DNA of 45,108 nucleotides from Clostridia bacterium (GTDB lineage Bacteria; Bacillota; Clostridia; Lachnospirales; Lachnospiraceae): positions 1 to 45,108 of the forward strand of contig QKAS01000015.1 in the NCBI GenBank assembly GCA_003246295.1, read 5' to 3'. Each line of letters opens with the position of its first letter. Position 1 is the stretch's first letter. A model generated the notes under the pieces. The model worked only from the letters and a program-made list of their open reading frames with translations. It was not told where the DNA came from and did no database searches. Positions 9,436 through 19,029 of the stretch are shown here, piece by piece. Position numbers and translations under genes: made by a program.

Positions 9436-9485
9436 GAATTTGTCCACCTTTCTTTTATACGTTAATAACTTAATGTGCTGATAAA

Positions 9486-9515
9486 ATAATACCATGTACA
9501 CTATTTTACCCGCAA
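9486..9515 (-). promoter_or_regulatory. promoter of gltA
   Basis: On the minus strand a -35 TTGCGG (9515-9510) and a -10 TATTAT (9491-9486) are separated by 18 bp, about 50 nt before the gltA start. The 9516-9629 gap towards pepP is AT-rich and must also hold the divergent pepP promoter, for which I see only weak -10-like sequences. Confidence 0.6.
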
Positions 9516-9629
9516 GGTTTTTCTGAGGATACGTTAGGAATTAAGAAATATTTTATAAAATTAGAGATGATATCTAGCATAAAAATGTTATCTATATTAC
9601 AATAGTGGAGTTGAAAGTGAGGAATCATT

Positions 9630-11441
9630 ATGGAACAGAATAAAATAATAACAGACAGACTTGAAAAACTTAGAAATAAAATGAAACAATGTGGAATTGA
9701 ATGGTGTTATATTCCAACAGGAGATTATCATAATTCTGAATATGTGAGTGATTATTTTACGATACGGGAATTTTTTACTGGATTTACAGGATCAAATGGA
9801 AGTCTATTAATTTCGGAAGATTTTGCAGGTCTTTGGACTGATGGCAGATATTTTATTCAGGCAGAACAAGAATTAACGGGAACTTCGATTCAGCTATTTC
9901 GGATGCTTGACGAAGGTGTACCAACATTAGTTGAGTATTTGGAATCACATTTGAAAAAAGAGCAGACACTTGGTTTTGATGGAAGAATCGTTCCTGCAAA
10001 TCTTGGGGAAGAGATTGAGTTAAAAGTTAAGAAATGTGAGGCATTTGTTCATATGGGGTTTGATCCCACACAGGACATTTGGTCTATAGAAAATGGAAGA
10101 ACTGAAATGCCATGTAATCCTGTGAGAGAGTTATCTGTTGCGTTGACAGGAATGGATTGTATGGAAAAAATCGAACTTATCAGAAATGAAATGAAAAAGC
10201 AAGGTGCAAAATATCACATGATCAGCAAATTAGATGACCTGATGTGGCTGTTTAATATCAGAGGAAATGATGTGGAATGCAATCCGGTAGCGCTTTGCCA
10301 TGCGATGCTTACTGACACATCAGTAATTCTCTTTATACAAAAAAAAGTTCTTGATGAAAAGATACTTGCATATTTTTCAAAGCGAAATATTATAATACAT
10401 GATTATTTTGAAGTAGCAGAAATGATAAAAAATATGAGTGATCAAGGGAGCATTTTACTTGATAAAAAAAATATCAGTGCTTACTTTTATCAAATTCTGC
10501 GTGAAAAATGGACAATCATTCATCAGCCTAATCCTACAGAACAGATGAAAGCAATCAAGAATGCGACAGAAGTTGAGAGACTTCGTGAAATTTATCTAAA
10601 AGACAGTGTTGCAGTAACAAAGTTCATCTACGAAATAAAACAAAACATGAAAAATAAGAATTATACAGAGTATGAAGCTGCAATGAAGATGGATCAAATC
10701 AGAAAAGAAATACCGGAATGCTTTGATCTTTCATTTCCAACAATTTGTGGTTACCAGGCAAATGCAGCTATGATGCATTACCAGGCAGAAGAAGGTAACT
10801 GTGCACAGGTTCTTCCGGAGGGTATGCTTCTGGTGGATTCTGGCGGACAGTTTGAAGGTGGTACAACGGATGTAACCAGAACAATTTCGGTGGGAGAAAC
10901 AAGCAGAAAACAAAAGGAGCACTATACAAGAGTTTGCAGAGGTATGTTGAATCTGTCAGAGGTTAAGTTTTTATATGGTTGTACAGGAAGGAATCTTGAC
11001 ATAATAGCACGACAGCCAATGTGGGAGGCAGGCATTGATTATAAATGCGGCACAGGACATGGGATTGGATACATGCTAAATGTACATGAAGGTCCACAAT
11101 CCATTAGATGGCAGTATATGAAGTCAAATGTAGAAGCAATACTGGAAGAAGGCATGATTATCAGCAATGAACCAGGTGTATATCTTGATGGAGAGTATGG
11201 GATCAGAATTGAAAACATTATGCTATGTAAGAAGGCAGAGAAAAATTCAGATGGACAGTTTATGGAGTTTGAAACATTAACATATGTTCCACTTGATAGA
11301 GAAGCAGTGATACCAGAAGGAATGTCTGATATTGAAAGAGAACGTCTGAATCGTTATCAGTTCAGTGTATATGAAAAAGTCAGTCCTTATCTTACAGAAG
11401 ACGAAAAAAATTGGCTCTTTCAGGAAACAAGACCAGTATGA
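9630..11441 (+). CDS. pepP: Xaa-Pro aminopeptidase (M24B, aminopeptidase P)
   Basis: Cytoplasmic metallopeptidase that removes the N-terminal residue ahead of proline. It has 603 residues, in the long three-domain class: two creatinase-like N-terminal domains and a C-terminal pita-bread domain. The five metal ligands can be placed: Asp403 (LVDSGG), Asp414 (GTTDVTRT), His477 (GTGHGIGY), Glu514 (NEPGVY) and Glu528 (IENIM). The catalytic-domain segment HEGPQSIRW is also typical. The start is ATG 9630, with GTGAGG upstream. It is likely transcribed alone, because 6S RNA has its own promoter 14 nt past the stop. Confidence 0.93.
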   Translation: MEQNKIITDRLEKLRNKMKQCGIEWCYIPTGDYHNSEYVSDYFTIREFFTGFTGSNGSLLISEDFAGLWTDGRYFIQAEQELTGTSIQLFRMLDEGVPTLVEYLESHLKKEQTLGFDGRIVPANLGEEIELKVKKCEAFVHMGFDPTQDIWSIENGRTEMPCNPVRELSVALTGMDCMEKIELIRNEMKKQGAKYHMISKLDDLMWLFNIRGNDVECNPVALCHAMLTDTSVILFIQKKVLDEKILAYFSKRNIIIHDYFEVAEMIKNMSDQGSILLDKKNISAYFYQILREKWTIIHQPNPTEQMKAIKNATEVERLREIYLKDSVAVTKFIYEIKQNMKNKNYTEYEAAMKMDQIRKEIPECFDLSFPTICGYQANAAMMHYQAEEGNCAQVLPEGMLLVDSGGQFEGGTTDVTRTISVGETSRKQKEHYTRVCRGMLNLSEVKFLYGCTGRNLDIIARQPMWEAGIDYKCGTGHGIGYMLNVHEGPQSIRWQYMKSNVEAILEEGMIISNEPGVYLDGEYGIRIENIMLCKKAEKNSDGQFMEFETLTYVPLDREAVIPEGMSDIERERLNRYQFSVYEKVSPYLTEDEKNWLFQETRPV

Positions 11442-11454
11442 TCTATGTAAATAC

Positions 11455-11483
11455 TTGTAAAAATCATCAAAATGCATTATAAT
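11455..11483 (+). promoter_or_regulatory. sigma-A promoter of 6S RNA
   Basis: TTGTAA (11455-11460), 17 bp, then a perfect TATAAT (11478-11483). The predicted start at about 11490 coincides with the first bases of the terminal helix of the RNA. Confidence 0.75.
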
Positions 11484-11489
11484 AAAGGT

Positions 11490-11664
11490 AACCTGAAATG
11501 CACGATAACTCTTGTTGTTTTGAACCTACAGTTACTTTAAACGGGACTCCTACATTGCCATTCGGATGTCAGGCCCCCATTTTGCAGGGGAAGGCAGAAG
11601 CGTGGTTGCGGTAACCCACCTAGCAATAGCTAGGAGTCAAAAAACAAGAAACGGCATTTTGGGG
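11490..11664 (+). ncRNA. ssrS: 6S RNA
   Basis: A non-coding RNA of about 175 nt that binds the housekeeping RNA polymerase holoenzyme by mimicking an open promoter. The ends pair: CTGAAATGC (11493-11501) with GCATTTTGG (11654-11662), then TTGTTGTTTTGA with TCAAAAAACAAG. This encloses a large internal bubble and an upper arm ending in a CCCC/GGGG hairpin (about 11573-11592). Segments such as GAACCTACAGTTACTTTAAA, GGGACTCCTAC and GGTAACCCACCT are familiar from clostridial 6S RNAs. It has its own strong promoter and terminator and no open reading frame of note. I rate this from recalled sequence and structure, not a covariance search. Confidence 0.82.
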
Positions 11665-11706
11665 CAATATATAAAAAAGCAGCTTAGGCTGCTTTTTTAT
11701 ATATTG
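11665..11706 (+). terminator. terminator of 6S RNA
   Basis: A perfect 19-bp hairpin: arms 11665-11683 and 11688-11706, loop TTAG, core AAAAAAGCAGC pairing with GCTGCTTTTTT. The T-run at 11692-11697 is the likely transcript end, and the A-run makes it potentially bidirectional. Confidence 0.88.
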
Positions 11707-11729
11707 TCACAAAATGGGGAGGGAATATA

Positions 11730-12548
11730 ATGATAAAAATAATAGCACTGCTCAGAGCATTTGGAAAAGAGCTTGGTCATAATAATGTAACAACACTGGC
11801 AGCGGGTGCAGCTTTTTTTCTGTTTTTATCATTATTCCCAATTATGATGCTGATTGGTTCTATTTTGCCTTACACTCCATTATCAAGACAGGATTTTCTG
11901 TATTTTCTTGGTACAATCTTACCAAGTGCAATTGCACCTTGGATGCAAAGCATGGCAGAAGAATTATATGACAAATCACCTGCCATAATTTCCATATCAG
12001 CAGTTGCTGCACTCTGGTCAGCATCGAGAGGGATTCTTTCGATTATGAGAGGAATCAATTCTGTTAATCGTGTCAGAGAGGATCGAAATTTTATTATTTT
12101 AAGAATTAAGGCATCATTTTATACGATTATAATGTTGGTCAGCATTATATTTTTTTTAGGAATCATGGTATTTGGACGTGTGCTGGTACAGGTTACAGAA
12201 GCTCATTTACCACAGATTTCTTATCTGTTTGTATTTTTATTAAAATTTCGATTTTTGTATGCAGTTATTATTCTGGCTTTCTTATTCATGCTTCTATATA
12301 AATGGATTCCAAACAAAAAAATTAAATTAATCTATCAACTCCCAGGTGCAGTTTTCTGTAGCATTGGATGGACGGTGTTTTCTGATGGTTATTCCTATTA
12401 TATTGCTGCAAGCCATTCGTTTGGTATTTATGGAAACCTGACAACAGTCATTATTGGACTATTATGGCTGTATGTTTGTATTTATCTATTTTTACTGGGC
12501 GCTGAAATTAATTTTTATTTTATGCCAATACTAAAGTACAGACGATAA
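11730..12548 (+). CDS. YihY/BrkB-family inner membrane protein
   Basis: An integral membrane protein of 272 residues with about six hydrophobic spans. Family features are the early TLAAGAAFFLFLSLFPIMM, the central ALWSASRGILSIMRGINSVN, and the late GNLTTVIIGLLWLYVCIYLFLLGAEIN. The family was once called ribonuclease BN. That assignment was wrong and its transport or other role is still open. ATG 11730 is preceded by GGGGAGGG. It stands between 6S RNA and the pheS leader and is probably monocistronic. Confidence 0.9.
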   Translation: MIKIIALLRAFGKELGHNNVTTLAAGAAFFLFLSLFPIMMLIGSILPYTPLSRQDFLYFLGTILPSAIAPWMQSMAEELYDKSPAIISISAVAALWSASRGILSIMRGINSVNRVREDRNFIILRIKASFYTIIMLVSIIFFLGIMVFGRVLVQVTEAHLPQISYLFVFLLKFRFLYAVIILAFLFMLLYKWIPNKKIKLIYQLPGAVFCSIGWTVFSDGYSYYIAASHSFGIYGNLTTVIIGLLWLYVCIYLFLLGAEINFYFMPILKYRR

Positions 12549-12561
12549 TATATTTTTACGC

Positions 12562-12591
12562 TTGACAATCAGATAAAACTTCTATTATGAT
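12562..12591 (+). promoter_or_regulatory. promoter of the pheS T-box transcript
   Basis: TTGACA (12562-12567), 18 bp, TATGAT (12586-12591). The predicted start is near 12598, just before the T-box leader. Confidence 0.7.
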
Positions 12592-12597
12592 AAGTGA

Positions 12598-12862
12598 AGT
12601 AAGATTGATAAAGACAAAGACGGTGCACAGTATTATTATAATTTCCTACAGAGAGAAAGGGTCATCGGGTGGAAACTCTTTCAGGTTCAGCTATAATAAA
12701 AAATTCACACCTGAGTTTCTAATCAGAAGAATTAAATTGTATCATTTTAATTTGGTAAGAGAAGACGTATTACACACGTTACGTGATTGAGAGCCTGTTT
12801 ATGCAGGAATCTGGGTGGTACCGCGGAATCTTTCGTCCCTTGTTATATACAAGGGACTTTTT
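12598..12862 (+). promoter_or_regulatory. T-box leader, phenylalanine specifier (UUC)
   Basis: A tRNA-sensing leader of pheST. Stem I carries the AGAGAG motif (12651-12656) and a distal GGTGGAAAC loop. Its lower helices GGTG/CACC and TTATTATA/TATAATAA flank a specifier loop that presents TTC at 12704-12706, followed by A. The antiterminator bears the T-box GGGTGGTACCGCG (12813-12825), whose TGG pairs with the tRNA acceptor end. Uncharged tRNA-Phe should stabilise the antiterminator and prevent termination at 12835-12862. An open frame across the leader is spurious. Confidence 0.92.
12835..12862 (+). terminator. T-box regulated terminator before pheS
   Basis: The stem GTCCCTTG/CAAGGGAC with loop TTATATA is followed by TTTTT. 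Its left arm overlaps the 3' part of the antiterminator region, giving the two mutually exclusive folds expected of a T-box. Confidence 0.9.
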
Positions 12863-12906
12863 ATATTTCCGTAAACAGAATTTTCATAAAGGAAAGGGAG
12901 CATCAC

Positions 12907-13926
12907 ATGAAAGAAAAATTAGATCTAATCAAGGCAGAGGCGTTAAAACAGATTAATGAATCTGGCGCACTTGACAGACTGAATGAAATCAAAGTGAATT
13001 ATCTTGGAAAAAAAGGAGAACTGACTGCTGTATTAAAAAGCATGAAGGATGTTGCACCTGAAGACAGACCAAAAGTTGGACAAATGGTCAATGATGTCAG
13101 AGAAGAAATTGAAAAGGTGCTGGATGCTGCTATTTCAAAGATGGAACGAGCAAAAAGAGAAGCACAGATGAAAAGTGAAACAATAGATGTGACACTGCCT
13201 TCTAAACGATCAAAGCTTGGTCATCGTCATCCTAATACTACAGTTATGGAAGAGGTTGAGCGTATTTTTGTTGGTATGGGATATGAAGTTGTTGAAGGAC
13301 CAGAGATTGAAACAGATTATTACAATTTTGAAGCATTAAATATACCTGCAGATCATCCGGCCAAAGATGAGCAGGATACTTTTTATGTCACACCTGATAT
13401 TTTATTGAGAACACAAACATCACCAACACAGGTGCATGAAATGGAAAAAGGCAGCCTTCCAATCAGAATGCTTGCGCCGGGCAGAGTTTTTCGCTCAGAT
13501 GAAGTAGATGCAACACATTCCCCTTCCTTTCATCAGATTGAAGGACTTGTCATTGATAAAAATATTACTTTTGCTGATCTGAAAGGAACCTTAGCAGAAT
13601 TCGCAAAAGAATTATTTGGAGAAGATACAAAAGTCAAATTCCGTCCTCATCACTTCAACTTTACGGAACCCAGTGCTGAGATGGATGTAACCTGTTTTAA
13701 ATGTGGTGGTTCGGGATGTCGTTTTTGTAAAGGAACTGGCTGGATTGAAATATTAGGATGCGGTATGGTTCATCCTAACGTATTGAAAATGAGCCACATT
13801 GATCCTGAAGAATATTCTGGATTTGCTTTTGGTGTTGGTCTGGAGAGAATTACACTATTAAAGTATGAAATTGATGACATGAGACTGCTTTACGAAAATG
13901 ATGTCAGATTTTTAAAACAGTTCTAA
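12907..13926 (+). CDS. pheS: phenylalanyl-tRNA synthetase alpha subunit
   Basis: Catalytic subunit of the (alpha-beta)2 class II enzyme that charges tRNA-Phe. It has 339 residues, the normal size. The N-terminal coiled coil (about 1-90) binds tRNA. Class II motif 2 is in FRSDEVDATHSPSFHQIEG. The bacterial PheS Cys cluster CFKCGGSGCRFCKGTGW and motif 3 GVGLERITLL are present. ATG 12907 follows GGAAAGGGAG. A longer in-frame extension would start inside the T-box and is rejected. pheT follows after 63 nt. That gap contains a small palindrome CAGGCTAAGCCTG without a T-run. Confidence 0.97.
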   Translation: MKEKLDLIKAEALKQINESGALDRLNEIKVNYLGKKGELTAVLKSMKDVAPEDRPKVGQMVNDVREEIEKVLDAAISKMERAKREAQMKSETIDVTLPSKRSKLGHRHPNTTVMEEVERIFVGMGYEVVEGPEIETDYYNFEALNIPADHPAKDEQDTFYVTPDILLRTQTSPTQVHEMEKGSLPIRMLAPGRVFRSDEVDATHSPSFHQIEGLVIDKNITFADLKGTLAEFAKELFGEDTKVKFRPHHFNFTEPSAEMDVTCFKCGGSGCRFCKGTGWIEILGCGMVHPNVLKMSHIDPEEYSGFAFGVGLERITLLKYEIDDMRLLYENDVRFLKQF

Positions 13927-13989
13927 ATATGATACATTCAAACTATTGAGTCGTCAGGCTAAGCCTGTATAGAAGGAAGGATACAGAAT

Positions 13990-16410
13990 ATGAATACAGC
14001 ATTATCATGGATCAAGGCATATGTGCCAGACCTGCAATGCACTGCACAGGAATATACAGATGCAATGACAATGTCGGGAACAAAAGTTGAAACCTATGAA
14101 GCATTAGATAAAAATCTTGAACATATTTACGCAGGACAGATTACTTCAATTGAACGTCATCCGGATGCAGATAAACTTATTATTTGTCAGGTAAATTTAG
14201 GAGATAGAACATTACAGATAGTGACAGGCGCTTCCAACGTATCAATAGGAGATATTGTTCCTGTTGTCATCGATGGTGGAAAAGTGGCTGGTGGACACGA
14301 TGGCGGTCCTCTGCCTGAGAATGGAATTAAAATTAAAAATGGTAAACTAAGAGGAATAGAATCTTTTGGTATGATGTGCTCAGTTGAAGAACTTGGATGG
14401 GATACAAATATGTTCCCTGATGCACCAGAAGAAGGTATTTATATTTTGCCAGCAGATACAGAACTTGGATGCGATGTGATTGCTTTACTTGGACTTAGAG
14501 ACACTGTATTTGAGTATGAAGTGACCTCAAACCGTGTAGATTGTTACAGTGTATTAGGAATTGCCAGAGAAGCAGCAGCAACCTTTCAAAAACCATTTTA
14601 TGCACCAGTTGTTCAGTTAAAAGAAAATAATGAGAAAATTGAAGACTATATCAGCGTAGAAGTGATAGATCAGGATCTATGCAGCAGATATTGTGCAAGA
14701 GTATGCAAAAATATTAAAATTGCGCCATCTCCAGCATGGATGCAGGCAAGGCTGAGAGCAAGTGGTATCAGACCAATCAATAACCTTGTAGATATTACGA
14801 ATTATGTAATGGAAGAATATGGACAGCCAATGCATGCATTCGATCTAAGTACAATAGCAGGAAATAAGATTATTGTAAAACGTGCTGCAGATGGAGATGT
14901 CTTTACGACACTTGATGGACAGGAACGTAAGTTGGATAAAGAAATCCTAATGATTTGTGATCAGGAAAAACAAATTGGTATTGCAGGTATCATGGGAGGA
15001 GAGAATTCAAAAATCACAGATGATGTGAAGACGGTTGTATTTGAATCTGCGTGCTTCCACGGCGCTAATATTAGAAAATCAGCAAAACGTCTTGGACTTA
15101 GAACTGATGCATCAGGAAAATTTGAAAAAGGCCTGGACCCTTATAATGCAGAAGCAGCAATCAACAGGGCTTGTCAGTTAATTGAAGAACTGGGGTGTGG
15201 CGATGTGGTAGGAGGACTTGTTGATGTCCATGTACCTTTAAAAGACAAAAATGTGATCAAATTTCAACCAGAACGTATTAATAAGTTATTAGGTACTGAA
15301 ATTGATAAAAAAGACATGCTAAAAACATTTAATATGTTGGAGATTGAATACCTTGAAGCAACGGAAGAACTTGTTATTCCAACGTTCAGACAGGATCTGG
15401 AAGGACTGGCAGATATCGCAGAAGAAGTGGCAAGATTTTATGGCTATCATAATATTCCAATGACACTGCCTTCAGGAGAAGCTACAACAGGCAAACTTCC
15501 TTTTAAATTAAGAGTAGAAGAAAGAATCAGAGATATTGTAGAATACTCAGGATTCTCACAGGGAATGTGTTATTCCTTTGAAAGTCCAAAAGTATTTGAT
15601 AAACTTTTGCTTGATCAAGAAGATCCGCTTAGAAATGCAATTACTATTATGAATCCACTTGGAGAAGATTATTCGATCATGCGTACAGTTGCATTAAATG
15701 GTATGCTGACTTCTCTTGCAACGAATTATAACAGAAGAAATAAAGACGTCAGATTATATGAGCTTGGAAATATTTACTTGCCAAAAAGTCTGCCACTTAC
15801 AGAATTACCAGACGAGAGAATGCAACTTACACTTGGAATGTATGGTGAAGGCGATTTCTTCACATTAAAAGGTGTTGTTGAGGAGATGCTGGAAAGCATT
15901 GGCATGACAGGTAAATTAATCTGTTCCCCTGATTCTTGCAAAACATATTTGCATCCGGGACGTCAGGCTGATATGATCTATAAAGAGGATGTCATTGGTG
16001 TCATTGGTGAAGTGCATCCTGATGTTGCAGATCTTTATGATATTGGGACAAAAACCTATATTGCAGTCATTGATATTCCTGTCATTTTGAAACATGCATC
16101 TTTCGACAGGAAATATGTTGGAGTTGCAAAGTATCCAGCGGTTACCAGAGATATTAGTATGGTAGTTCCGAAGGAAATACTTGCAGGTCAGATTGAAGAA
16201 GTCATCGAAAAACGCGGTGGAAAATTATTAGAAGAATTTTCATTATTTGATATTTATGAAGGCGCACAGATCATGGCAGGATATAAATCGATGGCTTATA
16301 CGATTTCTTTCCGTGCAAAAGATAGAACACTGGAAGAAAATGATGTGAATGCAGCAATGAAAAAAATATTGAATGGTCTGGAAGAAATGGGAATTGAATT
16401 AAGAAAATAA
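13990..16410 (+). CDS. pheT: phenylalanyl-tRNA synthetase beta subunit
   Basis: Structural, tRNA-binding and editing subunit, 806 residues and full length. Domain order: an N-terminal OB-fold tRNA-binding module (about 40-155), B3/B4 editing domain (about 210-375, with RPINNLVDITNYVM and GQPMHAFD), B5, a catalytic-like core, and a C-terminal anticodon-binding FDX-ACB domain (about 710-805, starting KYPAVTRDIS). It starts with ATG 13990 after GAAGGAAGG and is cotranscribed with pheS. No terminator lies between its stop and the next gene 27 nt away. Confidence 0.97.
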   Translation: MNTALSWIKAYVPDLQCTAQEYTDAMTMSGTKVETYEALDKNLEHIYAGQITSIERHPDADKLIICQVNLGDRTLQIVTGASNVSIGDIVPVVIDGGKVAGGHDGGPLPENGIKIKNGKLRGIESFGMMCSVEELGWDTNMFPDAPEEGIYILPADTELGCDVIALLGLRDTVFEYEVTSNRVDCYSVLGIAREAAATFQKPFYAPVVQLKENNEKIEDYISVEVIDQDLCSRYCARVCKNIKIAPSPAWMQARLRASGIRPINNLVDITNYVMEEYGQPMHAFDLSTIAGNKIIVKRAADGDVFTTLDGQERKLDKEILMICDQEKQIGIAGIMGGENSKITDDVKTVVFESACFHGANIRKSAKRLGLRTDASGKFEKGLDPYNAEAAINRACQLIEELGCGDVVGGLVDVHVPLKDKNVIKFQPERINKLLGTEIDKKDMLKTFNMLEIEYLEATEELVIPTFRQDLEGLADIAEEVARFYGYHNIPMTLPSGEATTGKLPFKLRVEERIRDIVEYSGFSQGMCYSFESPKVFDKLLLDQEDPLRNAITIMNPLGEDYSIMRTVALNGMLTSLATNYNRRNKDVRLYELGNIYLPKSLPLTELPDERMQLTLGMYGEGDFFTLKGVVEEMLESIGMTGKLICSPDSCKTYLHPGRQADMIYKEDVIGVIGEVHPDVADLYDIGTKTYIAVIDIPVILKHASFDRKYVGVAKYPAVTRDISMVVPKEILAGQIEEVIEKRGGKLLEEFSLFDIYEGAQIMAGYKSMAYTISFRAKDRTLEENDVNAAMKKILNGLEEMGIELRK

Positions 16411-16437
16411 TTGTAATTTATAAGAAAGAGGTAAAAT

Positions 16438-17862
16438 ATGGAATTTAAGAATACATGGGAAACATACTCAGAAAAACAAATAAAAGAAGCAGATCTGTTT
16501 AGTGCAGATTACAGGAATTTTTTAGATGAAGGTAAGACAGAAAGAGAATGTGTAGATTTTATAGTGAATGAAATCGAAGCAAAAGGATACCGTGAAGTCA
16601 GCAGAATCATTGCTGAAAAAGGCAAGATCAGCATGGGCGATAAAGTATATGCAGTTTGTATGGACAAAACGGTTGCAATGTATCATATTGGTAAAAAACC
16701 TTTAGAAGAAGGCATGAATATTCTCGGTGCCCACATAGATTCTCCAAGACTGGATATCAAGCAGAATCCACTGTATGAAGAGAGTGGAATAGCATATCTT
16801 GATACTCATTATTATGGTGGAATCAAGAAATATCAATGGGTTACAATACCACTTGCACTTCACGGTGTTGTTGTGAAAAAAGATGGCACCACAGTGTTGA
16901 TCAATGTTGGCGAAAAAGAAGATGATCCTGTATTTTTTGTTTCAGATCTTTTAATTCACCTTGCAGAAGAACAGCTTCAGAAAAAAGCAGCAAAAGTGAT
17001 TGAAGGAGAAGCGCTGGATCTGATTATTGGAAGCAGACCATTTGTATTTGAAAAAAAGAAAAAAACGGACGAAGAGAAAAAAGAAGCTGCAAAAGATGCT
17101 GTTAAAAAAGGTATCCTGAATATTTTAAAAGAAACGTATGATATTGAAGAAGAAGACTTCATTTCAGCAGAACTTGAAGTTGTACCAGCAGGGAAAGCAA
17201 GAGAAGCAGGATTTGACAGAAGTATGATCATGGGATATGGACAGGATGACAGAGTATGTGCTTATACATCTTATCGCGCGATTCTTGATCTGAAGGAAAC
17301 GCCTGAAAGAACGGCGTGCTGTCTACTTGTAGATAAAGAAGAAATCGGAAGTGTTGGAGCAACAGGAATGCATTCAAAATTCTTTGAAAATACTACAGCA
17401 GAAATCATGAATTTAAACGGAAGCTACAACGATCTTGCGCTTCGAAGATGCCTTGCAAATTCACTCATGCTGTCTTCTGATGTCAGCGCTGCATTTGATC
17501 CGTCTTATGCATCCAGCTTTGAAAAGAAAAATGCTGCATTTATGGGAAATGGTATGGTATTTAATAAATTTACAGGTTCTCGTGGAAAATCAGGTTCTAA
17601 TGATGCAAATGCAGAATACATCGCATTAATACGAAAAGTTCTTGATGATCAAAAGGTTAATTTTCAGACATCAGAATTAGGAAAAGTTGATGTAGGCGGT
17701 GGTGGAACGATTGCTTATATTCTATCGTTATATGGTATGAATGTAATTGATTGTGGTGTTGCTGTTTTAAATATGCACGCTCCTTGGGAAGTGACAAGTA
17801 AAGCAGATATTTACGAAACCAAAAGAGGTTATGAAGCTTTCTTACAGTATGCAGGTCTTTGA
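16438..17862 (+). CDS. M18-family aspartyl-type aminopeptidase
   Basis: Cytoplasmic dinuclear-zinc aminopeptidase, 474 residues, of the M18 family, which prefers acidic or hydrophobic N-terminal residues depending on subtype. Zinc and catalytic motifs are visible: [11 protein letters not shown] (His99), [13 protein letters not shown] (catalytic and ligand glutamates), [10 protein letters not shown], and a C-terminal [16 protein letters not shown] Lys/Glu-rich insertion lies near 205-230. ATG 16438 follows AAGAGG. It sits directly behind pheT and 11 nt before queA, and probably belongs to the Phe T-box transcript. That would couple peptide breakdown to phenylalanine starvation (inference). Confidence 0.9.
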   Translation: MEFKNTWETYSEKQIKEADLFSADYRNFLDEGKTERECVDFIVNEIEAKGYREVSRIIAEKGKISMGDKVYAVCMDKTVAMYHIGKKPLEEGMNILGAHIDSPRLDIKQNPLYEESGIAYLDTHYYGGIKKYQWVTIPLALHGVVVKKDGTTVLINVGEKEDDPVFFVSDLLIHLAEEQLQKKAAKVIEGEALDLIIGSRPFVFEKKKKTDEEKKEAAKDAVKKGILNILKETYDIEEEDFISAELEVVPAGKAREAGFDRSMIMGYGQDDRVCAYTSYRAILDLKETPERTACCLLVDKEEIGSVGATGMHSKFFENTTAEIMNLNGSYNDLALRRCLANSLMLSSDVSAAFDPSYASSFEKKNAAFMGNGMVFNKFTGSRGKSGSNDANAEYIALIRKVLDDQKVNFQTSELGKVDVGGGGTIAYILSLYGMNVIDCGVAVLNMHAPWEVTSKADIYETKRGYEAFLQYAGL

Positions 17863-17873
17863 GGATAGTAGCG

Positions 17874-18932
17874 TTGAATAATATAACAGAATTAAAAACA
17901 TCTGATTTTGCCTTTGATCTTCCGCAGGAACTGATTGCACAGGATCCGCTGGAAGACAGATCAGCATCCAGATTACTTGTACTGAATAAGAATGATGGAA
18001 AGATCATTCATAATACATTTAAACATATTACTGATTATTTAAAACTGGGTGATTGCCTGGTTTTAAATAATACAAAAGTGATCCCTGCGAGACTTCATGG
18101 AATCAAAAAAGAAACCGGAGCACATGTTGAAGTTCTTCTGTTAAAACGACTTGAGGATGATAACTGGGAAACGCTTGTAAAACCCGGCCGGAAGATCAAA
18201 CCAGGGACAGTATTGCAGTTTGGCGACGGACTTCTGGAAGCACAAGTGCTTGATGTAGTAGAGGAAGGCAATAGAATATTGCATTTCAGATATGAAGGTA
18301 TCTTTGAGCAGGTACTTGATCAATTAGGAGAAATGCCTCTTCCGCCGTACATTACACATAAATTAAAAGATAAGAACCGTTATCAGACCGTATATGCAAA
18401 ATACGAAGGAAGTGCAGCGGCACCAACGGCAGGTTTACATTTTACAGAAGAATTGCTTGAAAAGATAAAACAAAAAGGTGTCAGCATTGCTTATGTAACA
18501 CTACATGTTGGCCTGGGAACTTTTCGTCCTGTAAAAGCAGATCATATCCTGGAACATCATATGCACTCAGAATATTATGAAATTTCTGAAGAAGCTGCTG
18601 AAATGATCAATCAGACCAAGCAGAATGGGGGACGCATTATATGCGTTGGCACAACAAGTTGTCGTACGATTGAAAGTGCTGCAGACGAAAATGGATTCTT
18701 AAAAGCCAGTGCAGGAAATACTGAGATTTTTATTTATCCAGGGTATCACTTTAAGGTTTTGGACGCATTAATCACTAATTTTCATTTGCCGGAGTCAACA
18801 CTTGTTATGCTGGTTTCTGCATTGGCAGGAAAAGATAATGTATTGCATGCGTATCGCGAAGCCGTAAAAGAGCAATATCGATTCTTTTCCTTTGGTGATG
18901 CAATGTTTATCGTTGACAATGTTTTGGAATAA
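17874..18932 (+). CDS. queA: S-adenosylmethionine:tRNA ribosyltransferase-isomerase
   Basis: Transfers the ribosyl moiety of S-adenosylmethionine to 7-aminomethyl-7-deazaguanine at the tRNA wobble position, making epoxyqueuosine. Family motifs are [67 protein letters not shown] ([15 protein letters not shown]) and [17 protein letters not shown] chose TTG 17874, with GAGGAT 6 nt upstream; it gives 352 residues. A TTG at 17859 overlaps the previous stop and is less likely. No other queuosine genes are in the window. Confidence 0.95.
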   Translation: MNNITELKTSDFAFDLPQELIAQDPLEDRSASRLLVLNKNDGKIIHNTFKHITDYLKLGDCLVLNNTKVIPARLHGIKKETGAHVEVLLLKRLEDDNWETLVKPGRKIKPGTVLQFGDGLLEAQVLDVVEEGNRILHFRYEGIFEQVLDQLGEMPLPPYITHKLKDKNRYQTVYAKYEGSAAAPTAGLHFTEELLEKIKQKGVSIAYVTLHVGLGTFRPVKADHILEHHMHSEYYEISEEAAEMINQTKQNGGRIICVGTTSCRTIESAADENGFLKASAGNTEIFIYPGYHFKVLDALITNFHLPESTLVMLVSALAGKDNVLHAYREAVKEQYRFFSFGDAMFIVDNVLE

Positions 18933-18980
18933 CTATAAACTATAATTATAATAAATTATTCCATAGGGATGAAGTTCTAT

Positions 18981-18995
18981 AGTAACATAGTTACT
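18981..18995. promoter_or_regulatory. palindrome upstream of the PilZ gene
   Basis: A perfect inverted repeat AGTAAC-ATA-GTTACT lies 34 nt before the PilZ start. The size suits a dimeric repressor site. No regulator is identified and chance cannot be excluded in AT-rich DNA. Confidence 0.3.
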
Positions 18996-19029
18996 TTGAT
19001 ATTGGGGAGTGGTGAAAGGGGAATTTGGC

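Noticed and set aside
12587..12906. Small open frame and N-terminal extension of pheS in its leader
   Set aside because: The sequence is fully explained by the T-box specifier stem, antiterminator and terminator.
13957..13969. Palindrome between pheS and pheT as a terminator
   Set aside because: It is short and has no T-run; pheT must be co-expressed with pheS.
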